DNA of 64,000 bases from Heterotrichella gracilis (taxonomy: Eukaryota > Sar > Xanthophyceae > Tribonematales > Xanthonemataceae), in contig JAULBX010012210.1 of NCBI GenBank assembly GCA_032358255.1, positions 62,001 to 126,000 on the forward strand, given 5' to 3'. The notes under the pieces were generated by a model. The model searched no databases. It was not told where the DNA came from and worked only from the letters and a program-made list of their open reading frames with translations. This document shows positions 23,500-34,078 of the stretch, piece after piece. The position numbers were made by a program, and so were the translations under genes. The stretch's first letter is position 1. The number at the start of each line of letters is the position of its first letter.

Positions 23500-26400
23500 G
23501 TGCTGGTGCATAGCCTCCGGCATGTGGTACGCCTGCTGGTACTGCTGTTGGTCCAGCTGCATGTGATGATGGGGCACCTGGTGGTGATGCATGGATGGCG
23601 GCAGGCCCCCGCCCCGCTGCAGGAAGCGCGAGTCCAATGGCAGGGATGTGGGCAAGCTGCCTGCCCCCCCCATCTGGTGCGACCGGTGTGCCACCTCCCT
23701 GTACCCTGCCTCGCTCAGCGCCTGCGCATACGCGACCCAGGTCAGCAACCACATGGGTACGCATTTTGTAGCAACAAGGCAACTCAGACGCCACGCCTTT
23801 CACAAAGGTAGGCATGTAGGGCACGGTTGGATACCAAACATCCACCTACACTGTCGCCTGTACATGCCACACACATGGCTGCCGTCCTCCTAGCACACAT
23901 GTAAAGAGTTCAGTCAAGGGTACCTGCATGTTCTGCCTTCACCTGACACGCAAATCATGCATAGCAGGCAATAAGCAATGACCTGCTGAGAAATGCTCCT
24001 CTGTACAGATATATCGGCTGCAACAGGCTGTCGTGCTCACCCCAATGTTTCCTACCAATCCCCTGCTGACCAGCATGTACCCAGTACCCCCCACCCACCT
24101 GCATGGCCTGCCTCCTGCGCTCCTGCTCCATATCTGCCTGCACCTTGGAGAAGGAGCTGGACTGGCGCAGCTCTTCGGGGATGCCGAAATGGGGCGGGCG
24201 GCCCTCGCTGCCCAGGCTGTGCGCCAGTGGGCGGGTGTCCATGTGGGGCGGGTGCAGCCAGGGGCTGTTGGGGGGTGGGTGCAGTGGGAGCGAGGTGCCG
24301 GTGAGGTGAAGGGGGGCCACCTGGAGGGGGAGGGTGGTGGTGGTAAGGGACAGTATGCATGGCGGGCTTCTTATAACTTGTAGGATTTCCTCTTTTATCC
24401 AGGGACGCCCCGTAACGCAGGCAAAGCAAAGGTGCTGCAACATACAGGTACATGCGGTGTGTCTCCAAAGCGCGAAAGATCGACACATGGTATGCAGTAC
24501 CAAGGTAGAATGCTTGGCGACGCAAGGCTACTCACTACTCTGGCTGCCTTCCTGAAGAGAATATATTGATCATGGGGGTGTCTTGTTGATAATCAATATT
24601 AAATGATCATGCGCAAGGGTGCTGTACTTGGCCCACAGTAGTAAATAGAGTTGAGATCATCTCAACCAACTGCACGTGCAGGCTGTTGCGCAAGCCTGCA
24701 GCTGTCCAATCCCCCTGCCACTCACCGGCAATGAGCCCTGCCTGCGGATGTCGGGCTGCGGGACCTCACCCCCGCTGGACCCTGCCCCATTGCTCTCCTC
24801 CCGAGCTGCCCTGGTGCGCGGCACGCGGCTCATGAAGGGGGAGACAAAGGAAGAAGCGGGCTTGGAGGGGGGCTCAGATGTGGAGGGAGCGGCAGGCGGT
24901 GCGTGTGAGACAGGGGGCTGCTCGGAGGCCGGTGCGCTGCGGCTGAGGGGCTGGGGGCGGGGCCGTGCGGGTGACTTTGGCGCCACTGCAGGCAGAGAGG
25001 TTGCAGTCAGGACCACACGTAGTTATGAAATGCTGCTGGGGCTAGGGGTGATGCAAGTGGAAAGTCATGGGTGTGACACCAGCACAATGCGTACACCCTA
25101 GGGGCATGGTGCTGACCATGAGTATTTTGGTGGCCAAATGCATATGCATGGGTGGTCTAGTATTTGGCTAAGCAACGACCCATGGTAAATTAATCTTTGG
25201 GAAATGGTCATTGGTGCGTGATGCATGTAGAAATGGCGGACAACGATACATGCAGCATGGGTAGTGAGAAAAGTATTGATGCACACCTGCTGGGGACGCA
25301 GCTTGCGCAGGGCTGCCCTTCCCCGACCCCCCCTCCTCCAGCCCCCTCCTTGCAGGCACCGAGGTTGCTGCGGCTGAGGTGTTGGTCAAGAACTGCTCAG
25401 AGTCCAGCGGGCACACAGTCCAGCCGCGGTGCTTGTCCTGCCACCAGGCCTCCACCGCCTTTGCGTGCAGGTCGGCAAAGCGCTTGCGCTGGGCGGCCGT
25501 CTGCTGGTTGGGCAGGATTGCCTCCACTGTGGTCTTGTCGCCATCCTGTGCCTTCTTGCGCAGCAGGCCTGGCGGGTGGAGGGAAGAGGGGAGGAGTGGT
25601 GTTGGTTGGCTAAATTAGGGCAGGTGACCGATCAGCATAGAGCGCAATTCTACTCATTTTCTTGATTCCCCAGGGCAAGGCCAGGGAGCCAATTGGTCTT
25701 GCTAGCACCACATCAGCTGGTCCAGTGGAGGCCCACACAAACCGCACACAAGCCAACAGGCAGCACAAACCCACCGATAGGATACTCACGACCCACCCTG
25801 CCCACACAACTCACCGATGGGGTTCTCCAGGTCTGCCCTGCCTAGCTCACAGCGGAACAGCAGCCCATCCACCTTGGCCTCGTCAGCATACCAGATGCGC
25901 AACAGGTTGTCTGTGCCAACAGCTGTCAGCGCATGGTCGCGCGCCTCCTCCCAGCCCTTGGTCAGCTTCAAAATCTTCTTTAGGGTCTCACACAAGGGCT
26001 TGTCGTCCTCCGCCAGCTCCACCAGCTCCTTGAACTGGCCCACTGGAGCAACCACATGGTACAATCAGGCAGTACTGCTGAACAGGATGGTGCAGAGATG
26101 GTGCCAATGCAAATGCAGCGCACCCCCGGCATGGTGCGTACGTGCATCACGCCCATGCAATTTTCGCAGGGCACCCCTGCCATGTACTCGTGTGCATGTG
26201 CCCAATGCACCTTCCTTGCTGTGCACCCCATGTGACTCGACTCCCCAATCCAATCCTGGCACACCAATGCGACCAATCACCTGGCGTGGTACATTCCGCA
26301 CCCTCGATACAAACATGTGGCACACAACCCCCCAGGAATAGCACTACTCCATTTTGTTTCTTCCGTCCTGACACAGGTTGGCCCCCACCAACTGCGGCAT

Positions 26401-28714
26401 CCTGTTACTCAATTATAACCAATACCAGATACCATGAGCCACATGGCATCTTGGTACCATCCCCATTGCATGGTATCATGTCCCCATCTGCAGTCAGCAT
26501 CCGTGATCATCCGTTCCTTTCTGACCTCCTGCCCCGCCTTTCACCTACCTTTGGTGATAGAGCTGTAAGGCACTGGCAGGTTGGCGATGCCGACCGCTGC
26601 TGCTGCCGCTTTGATGTCATGCAGCTTGGCCTGTGTTTGCACCCCCACGGCGCGCAGCTTGCTCACATGGTCATCCACATGCGGGATCTCAGCTTTGGCG
26701 GCTGTGCGCACGCGAGGCGTGGCGACCTGCGTGAGAGGGCGCAGAAGGTGTGGAATGGTGGAGGTGTGCAACAAGGCAAGCCCATGGGCACTGATGATAT
26801 GTGCCTCATGCAGCATTTAGCTTGGTCATGCGGTGGGTCACATTGCATGCGCATACGGGGCTGCATGTATCAGCAGCCCTCAAGAGCTGTGGTAGCGCAA
26901 GCTGTCTCAGCATCCACATTCCCATAATATACCATGCCATGACAAGACCCCGGCATGGCCCTCGCAGATGTATTCCGCATGCTGTGCCTTCAAGCCACTT
27001 GCAGGCTTTGTCATTGCATTGGTCGGGAAAGAAGCTGCTTTCTCCACTAAGCCATATACCAGACAGCGCCTAGGCTGCACCATGACGTGCCACAGTAATA
27101 AGTTGTATCAGAGGGTCTGCCCCATGCATGCGCACCACGTAGTCCTCTGACACCGCTGGCTTGACATGCGGCACGGGCAGGCCTGACGCCTGGTAGATGA
27201 GGCACGCCATGAGGCGGAAGGGTGGCTTGTGGCCTGACAGCAGCGCCTCTGAGCTGCCCGTGACAGTCAGGTCCGGGAGCACGGCCATGCCTCCCTGCAG
27301 GGGGAGCAATGGAAGGAAGTTGCCGAACATGTGTGCCCATGAGGGCTGACAGTGGTCACACGCCATGCATTTCTACCCTTCACAACCTGCCAGGGGGCGC
27401 CAAGGCAGGCAATGTGGGTGTGCATGGGCAGGGCTCATGTATGTATGTAGTGGACTGCTTGCACAATGTGAACGGATTGAGTACTGTCATGAATGCATTG
27501 GTGGCTAGGGGTGGCGGGTAGCGAGCAGGAGTAAACCCACACAATCGTGTGGGGGTGCAGGGAAGGTGCAAGTGGCGTACCACCAGCGGTGTGGTGACCC
27601 TCCGGCGCTCGTTGATTGTACCATTCCTCCCTGGCACCAGCAGCTCCTTGCCCTGCCACAACAGTTGCAGCGCTGGTGACGTTTGGCTCAGGGCAGGAGG
27701 TGCACAGGAGGCGAGCAGAGGCACGATTGCAGCACGCAGGAACCATGCACATGCAATACAAGGCGCGGCACCACCAGATGGGGCCCAGTGGCAAGCATGC
27801 CACACCCTGCGCCGCTGCTCCTTACCTGTCCATTGATAAGGATGACGCAAGAGTCTACGTCATCAGTCACGCTCTCTCCGTTGGCAATGGCAGAGTATTG
27901 GCGGCCATTGATGATACACAACTGCACACACATATCCAACATGGGTACAGGCTCATAACATGCATGCAATAGCAATGCCAGATACTTCAAGGAGCAAGCA
28001 AAAGGGCGTTTGAGACCTACCTCAGCTTGCACGTGTTGGAGTTCATCATCGTCAGTGACTGGCTGGCCTGACTCGCGGTCAATCACCTCCACCCGGATTT
28101 GCGCTCCACACTTGGCTTTAAGAACATCCCCAGAGAGGTACTTTGGAGCGAAGTTGCCCTCGCACCGGCGGTATGGGTTTTGCTCGCACAGCTTGCAGTT
28201 GCCTTCAAGGCATCCAATGTTGCTGCACACCAGCAGGCCATATGCATTACCACCATGGCACAGCCCAACACACACCACGCTCGACACACAGTCTTGCAAA
28301 GCAACTTGACGGTGGTAAATATACACAAGGGTGCAGGGAGGCAAGGACCTAAAAGTTAGCAGTCTAACACAGGTGTGTACTGCCACCACTTACAGGCAAT
28401 CGTGCCGGAAGACCAGCAGATACTTCTGCTCCTGCACAGCCGGCCTGGCCTGTTCGTCGTGTTCTGCTAGTGTGTTCAAAGCTGCCTGGGACAACCGCTG
28501 CGTGGGGACTCCTATCCTTTTTGCAAAGCTTGAGTCTGTCAAAAAATGGACAATTCTCTTCCTGACGTACTCCTGGACAGACAACTACAGTGAGCAACGC
28601 AACAAGCAATCCACAGCTCCCGAAACCCCAGCTACACCGCCTTACCTCCAAGCAGTGTCCAGGGACCTTTTTGAGTTCAGGTGGCACGGCCACACTCTTG
28701 CTCACCCTTGCCAT
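21381..28714 (-). CDS. large Gln-rich regulator-like protein with CBP60/CudA-like region
   Basis: Sixteen exons join in one frame (1105 residues): 28646-28714, 28394-28584, 28021-28222, 27826-27921, 27581-27652, 27136-27294, 26549-26726, 25815-26042, 25287-25568, 24726-24985, 24099-24320, 23154-23721, 22605-22954, 22269-22410, 21821-22057, 21381-21442. Residues ~90-420 recall, from memory, the calmodulin-binding CBP60 fold of land plants and CudA of Dictyostelium: a Cys cluster (CLEGNCKLCEQNPYRRCEGN), KYLSGDVLKAKCGAQIRVEV, PDLTVTGSSEALLSG, SEDYVVATPRVRT, PHVDDHVSKLRAVG, then a helical part ending RDHALTAVGTDNLLRIWYAD. The C-terminal half is low-complexity: Pro/Ser-rich, then Gln/His-rich with 22 consecutive Gln (about 788-809), then SLLESLLRPNGNG and short acidic helices. 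This suits a transcriptional regulator, which is inference. Gene structure is firm; family is tentative. Confidence 0.62.
23254..23319 (-). repeat. 22-codon glutamine tract (CAG/CAA)n
   Basis: Twenty-two uninterrupted Gln codons, mainly CAG with interspersed CAA on the minus strand, inside a ~200-codon Gln/His-rich exon (23154-23721). CAA interruptions occur at the tract end and at three places in the middle, which normally stabilises such repeats. Further short Gln and His runs extend to about 23510. Confidence 0.9.
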
Positions 28715-29529
28715 GACAACCTCCGGGGTGCCTTAACCGCGCCCTAACCACAAAGCCATTGCGGGCCACGGGGGGTTATTGCATAAGTGCACTGGTTGAA
28801 GGTTATGTTAGTTGACGTTGACCAAGCACATAAGCAACTAGCAACACTCTTTCACACCAACGACTCAAAACACCAACAACGGTTGCGCACAACGGCTTGT
28901 AGGCACCAACTGGTCTGCGCTCCGAAAGTACAAAAAGTGGCAAGAGTGCACTGCAGAGGCAACGGGTGTGTGTTGTTGTTTGCGCAACTGCCTTGCAACA
29001 CTAGCTTATAAACTGCGCAACGACCTTCTGCCACTCTGCGCAGAGTGGCGGGATAGGGATGCTGAGGAAGGTTCCTTGGTACATAATTGGGACAACGTAA
29101 TCATTAGAATCCCTGGGATACCCCTTAGCCCAAGACTCACAGTCCAAAAACAATGAAGCAAAAAGCCATTATTATTCTTATTTTCAAGCAAAAGGCCATA
29201 AACAGGAACACGATTCTGTATGCCTTTGCATGGCTTTGTTCAACATCTCTCGCAAAGTGCACCAGTCATAACCATGGCAGGCCATGCAAGGCCACAGGCT
29301 AGGCTGCAGTTGGGCAGCCATGACAAGTCCAGGACCCGTGCATGCGCTACAGCAGCGGAACGCGGGACCCCTACTTCTGCATACCCCTTCCTGCAGCTTC
29401 CAATGCAGCCTTTTATGTGTCTCAGCCTCCCAATACCCGTGATGGCAGCATCCATAAACACCAGCATGCCGAGGCATGCACCCAATACAGGCAAGCCATG
29501 TGTTTGCCTTGGGCAGGCTGCCGAAGCGT
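28715..29529. other. intergenic between BDP1 3' end and the CBP60-like gene
   Basis: Both genes run on the minus strand, so this holds the BDP1 3' untranslated region and the promoter of the CBP60-like gene. No coding signal was seen. A short self-complementary run, tctgcgcagagtgg-like, lies near 29033-29046. Confidence 0.35.
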
Positions 29530-32500
29530 TCACTGGTAATCGTCGTAATCATCGTACTCGTAATCAATGTGCTGTGCTCGAGCAGCCTCCCGATAGCTGC
29601 CAAACTGCTGCTCCTTGGCTGCGGCCCCCGCAGCGCCTGTGCCTGTACCCGCCCCGCGTCGCTGCGGTGCGGCAGGTCTCGCCGCCGGCTGTGCAGGCAC
29701 GTCCCCGCCCGCCCCTTGCCCTGCAGCATATCACTTGTGGTCACACACATTGTATACAGCCATGGTGCAGTGGACAACGGGTCAGTCAGTATCCCGTGCT
29801 TCAAGCTGCAGTGTAAAGCTTGACAAGCAGGTCTGCACACACACACCAAACGCCCAAGAGCGCACCACACGCACCCACGCATGCCAAATTTGAATACATA
29901 ATGTACTGGAACCCTAATAAAAATCTCATTTGAGCCATTGCTGCATTCAGCCCGGCCCTTACCGCTGGCGCCTGCTGCCTCCTCCTCTTCATCCGCCTCG
30001 TCGCCCCCACCCAGCGCAATGAGGTCCTCCTCAGACCGGAGCTGACCAGCTTCCTCCCCTTCTGTGGCCCGCAGGAGAGCAATCAGCTCCTCATACGACT
30101 CCTTGCTGAGACTGCCCGCCCCCTTGAGTGCCTGGTCCACCCGCTCGGTGCTGCCGCGGTACTCCCTGTTGAACTTGTTCTTGATCTGGCGCCGGTTGCG
30201 GTCTGGGAACAGCTTCTGGATGAGGGTGAAGTCGGTGCCAAACTGCTGCAGCGCCTGCACTGGGGGCGGTGCCTGGTGAACACAACCCCCAACATGCTTG
30301 CATGCAATTTTTGGGTGTAGGGTGCGTGCTGCGCCAACCCTGCAAATACTGCCACCACACCTACCACATCACCACCAGATCTCCCCCGCCTTCCTGACCA
30401 GCTGCCCCCTCTGCCCAGGCCTCCCTACCCACACGAATCCACCCCACACCCACCCACCTTGTAGAACAGCTCAGTGTCATCCTTGGACCAGCGCTCCGGC
30501 TGCGTGCGCTTGAGGTAGCTGAAGCTGTTGATCACCTGGCGGTCGTCGGTCACGCGCGTGAACTGGGCGGCCTGGTGCGAGGCAACGCTCAGCGAGGTCT
30601 GGCTCACCACCAGCTGCCCGTTCACCATCTGCAGCTGAGGGGCAAAGTGCGCCTCGGGGTCCAAGGGCTGGGTCCAGCCCAGGCGGGGGGGCGCGGGCTC
30701 CTGCACGCACGAAGGTTGGGGTCAACCTGATATTCTGGGGGGAGCAGTGATGGGGGAGGTGGGGGGGTGCTGGCAGGGTGATGGAGGCAAACTGCCCATG
30801 CGCAAGCTTGGTCCATGGAGCAGCTGTGGATGCGGGGAGCGGTGTGCTGTGTGTTCGGGCAGTCGAATGCTGTGAGTGCTGGTAACATGCCTGTATGCCG
30901 GCAGCAACTTGGCACACAGCATGCGTGCTCAAGGTGGGATGCCTCTATTGAAATCAAAATTGCAACATTAGCATTCCTGGCCCTCATAAGGTGCTGCCAG
31001 GTACCAGCCCCGCAAGCAAGGAGCCAGCGCTTATTCCATACACACCACTTGCCACCAGAGATGTCCATCGGTGATCAACACACCTTGTTTGCCTGATCGT
31101 CTGTCTGCCGCTTCTTCTTCTCAGTCTGCTGCTTCTTTTTGTCCCTTGCATTTGACCACTTGATGACGTCCTTCAGTGATGCAGTGGCATTGTCAAGCGG
31201 CTGTGAGGCAAGCACCAGCGCAGTGGATGTGGTGCGGGCCTTCTTGCCCGATGCCTTCTTGTCCCCAGTGTCTGCGAAGCCAACCAAACCATTGGAATGG
31301 CATCCCTCATGCACAACCTGGGTGCCGCCATCCTCTTGGAAGATTAACAGCACCGTACAGCAATTGATGAGACTACTGTGCAGCCCAATCTCCCCTTCCC
31401 TAGCCAACTGGCTTTATGCATGACATGCATAGCTCGTGTCATGGCAGATGCATGTGGGCTTGGCGAGCACAGCATAACGCATTGTGCTCCATGATCCCCG
31501 CCCATGTGCACCACCCACCAAGGGCTTCCTGGCCAGCAGCCTGCCGCTTGGATTTGCCCTCCCCAGCGCGACTGCGTGCACCCCTTGTGCCGCGCTCCCC
31601 CTGTGTTTCATCGGGAATGCCCTCCCCATCCTGATCCCCAGATGGACTGGCCAGTGGTTGGTCAGCATCAAGTGCTGTGCCGTCTGCGCCCGCTGAGGGT
31701 GCTGCACTGGAGGTTTGGGCTGCTCGCCGAGCTGACGGAGGTCGGGACTTTGCATTACGTACTGGGGCAAACCTGCGAGCCTGTGCATGGCGGCAGATTT
31801 GCAGTGTCCTTCAGACCGCATTGCCCAGCATGGCGTGGTGAAGCCCAGCACATGCAATGGTCCATGAGACCCATTGGAAACGATGATATGGCAGCTGTTC
31901 CTACCTTTGATTTGGGGCTTCCCAATTGGTCCTCTTCCCGCTTCCTCCTGAGTGAGGGCACCTCCCGCTCTGGGCTCCCTCGCTCCTTGCCGAGGTGGGG
32001 CGCCTCGGGTAAGCTGCTGGCGAGCTCAGCAGGGGCTTCTGCAGCAGTCTGTTCCGGCACTTGAACCTCTGCAAAAGCGACGCGTTAGCCATCTGTGACA
32101 CCGGCGTCGCGCTTGCAACAGGACAGGTGCTTCAATCACTTTGCTCATAGGAGGTGCCCGTCACATGCCAGTACCTGTTTGTACTGGCTCCCTTGCAGTA
32201 GAAGCAGCAATTTCCTTGCTTGCAGCGGCTGCAAAGAGAGTTGGAAGGCTCAAGTGAGGCTCGGTGGCTGCCAGGGTGGACGCATGCATATGACACGGTA
32301 TGCATGCACATAAGAGTGCACATTCAAGCAGCCGGTGCAAAAGCAAAGTGATTGAAGCCTGCGAGTAGCAGGCATGGCCAGGCCTACACACCTGTACGTA
32401 CTTCGCTGTTGGTACTTTTAGTTCTGTCAGCTTCTCGCGTTCTCTGCAAATAGGCATCCGTTCAAAACGGTCTGAAATAACACCGCACGCCTCATAGGCA

Positions 32501-32614
32501 CGGGGTACTGCCGAAGGTAACACTTACCGGTTTTAGTTTAGGATTGAACCTATGCTTGTGCCCGGAAGGTTTGGCAGTGTCTAGCTTCTCCAAACTGTTG
32601 AGATCGAAGTCCAT
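29530..32614 (-). CDS. BDP1: TFIIIB subunit B'' (BDP1), RNA polymerase III initiation factor
   Basis: BDP1 joins TBP and BRF1 in TFIIIB, which recruits RNA polymerase III to tRNA and 5S genes in the nucleus. Nine exons join in frame: 32528-32614, 32392-32443, 32175-32228, 31905-32068, 31519-31780, 31084-31271, 30458-30700, 29963-30254, 29530-29720 (510 residues). The diagnostic part is the extended SANT domain, about 340-378: ERWSKDDTELFYK at the end of one exon and ALQQFGTDFTLIQKLFPDRN then RRQIKNKFNREYR in the next. Upstream, RRFAPVRNAKSRP matches the short conserved block of the family. After the SANT domain come an acidic stretch and an unusual tail ending DYEYDDYDDYQ. Conserved frames fixed two acceptor choices (31780 and 30254). 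It lies head to head with the MoaE gene. Confidence 0.92.
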
Positions 32615-33135
32615 AGCTCCCCTTCCCCCAAGCTCCTAGCTAACGTTGAAAATGTACCGCGGAACAAAGTGCACAGCCGATAGTCAACCACGCAGCGGCA
32701 GGATACAGTTGCTCAGGTGCACCGCCAAACTCCGCAGCAATACGGACACCACACTGTCGCTTATCGCATGCATATGTTTGAGCAGCGGAGCGGAGGAGAG
32801 ACGTTTTCAACGAGTAACTCGTGCGTAACAAGTGGTTTACCAGCAATACACCAGGTCTGGAGGGGATGGGCGAAGTTGATGAAAGCGCCACGTCCTGAAC
32901 TGACTGCTTTGTATGGCGAAGCAAATGGTGGCGGGAAAAGTTGTACCCACTGGGCTAAGCTGGAGTGCAAGTAAGCAATAACTGGGCACTGAGCTGATGT
33001 TAGCGGTTTCTTATCATATTAGCCCAGTAACCAGCACACTTTCGTAGTTCCAACACATTGGCCCTGCTGCCAATACCTTATCCCTTGGTAGCTGGTTGTC
33101 GAGCAGCTTTGTGCATGCATGCATGTCCCAGCACC
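32615..33135. promoter_or_regulatory. bidirectional promoter region, BDP1 (-) and MoaE (+)
   Basis: Start codons of the two divergent genes lie 521 bases apart. A TGCATGCATGCA palindrome run sits at about 33112-33125, just before the MoaE start. No other element was recognised. Confidence 0.4.
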
Positions 33136-33811
33136 ATGTTGCAAACCGAACACGCCACTGTAGAAGTCATCAGCGTTCCACTGGACCTGCAGAGTTATAT
33201 AGACAGGGTATCAGATAGCGGCGCAGGGGCCGTGGTTACTTTCTCGGGGGTGACACGGGACAACTTTCAGGGCAAGCAGACTATGAAGCTGGAGTATGAG
33301 GGATATGTTCCCATGGCAGAAAAGAAACTGTTGGTAGGTTCAAGGCACTGGCACCCACATCCATCCTGAGACGAGCCAACTGTTTCATCTTGGCTGCACA
33401 CGGTATCACCCCCTGGGATGTGGCCGCTGTAAAGCTTAACCGCTTGTGGGCCTGCAGAAACTGACTACAACGGCCCTTGGCAAGTGGGACTTGAGACAGA
33501 TAGCGATTGCACACCGGCTAGGGACAGTACAAGTGGGCGAAGCAAGCGTGGTCATTGCTGTATCGTCAGCTCACCGCCGGGATGCACTGGAGGTGGGTCC
33601 TCACCCCCTGCTCGCAACCACTTTTGTGGCACTGCTGTCTCCCTAAGACAGTTAGCCAGCCACTGGGTTGTTTTTGCAGGCCTGCCACTGGGCAATCGAT
33701 GAGCTCAAGGCAACTGTTCCAATCTGGAAGAAGGAGTACTTTGAGGGCGGGGAGGTGTGGAAGGAGAACGAGGAGTGGAGGCAGCAGCAACTGAGAGGTG
33801 CACAGCATTGA
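33136..33811 (+). CDS. molybdopterin synthase catalytic (large) subunit MoaE
   Basis: MoaE (MOCS2B; CNX6 in plants) forms a heterotetramer with the MoaD thiocarboxylate and inserts two sulphurs into cyclic pyranopterin monophosphate to make molybdopterin in the cytosol. Exons 33136-33333, 33458-33592 and 33680-33811 give 154 residues, the normal size. Visible family blocks are [55 protein letters not shown] and, in the last exon, [14 protein letters not shown], which holds the catalytic Lys region. The start at 33136 lies just ahead of the conserved first strand; an in-frame ATG at 33058 would add 26 residues and is less likely. The 3' end faces NOM1 across only 267 bases. Confidence 0.95.
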
Positions 33812-34078
33812 GAGCTATGTCGTTGACAGCAGCGAATTGGCACAGCACATCGCCACAGTTGGAATATGTTACAATATCGACTGGCCGACACAGCTGGCAG
33901 CACTTGCCAAGCAAGTGAACCCTAACAAACCCCAGCCTTAAAGCACCAACCCCAGATACGTTACCTAGCCTAGAAATTTTCCTAGAATTTTTCCTATTTA
34001 CCCTCCCTAGTCCTACTCTACGGTACAACCCTCCCTGTAGGAAGCACACATTGTTTACACACTCTCCCTCCAGCTACT

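Noticed and set aside
23200-23520. Possible CRISPR or satellite array
   Set aside because: The repetition is trinucleotide coding for Gln and His inside an in-frame exon, without spacers.
24650-24666. Near-perfect palindrome gttgagatcatctcaac
   Set aside because: Short, inside an intron, single copy; nothing beyond chance can be argued.
26142-26927. 261-codon open frame on the + strand
   Set aside because: Antisense to introns and one exon of the CBP60-like gene; low-complexity Cys/His/Pro composition typical of shadow frames.
30477-30932. 151-codon open frame on the minus strand over BDP1
   Set aside because: It is an out-of-frame reading of the BDP1 exon that carries the start of the SANT domain.
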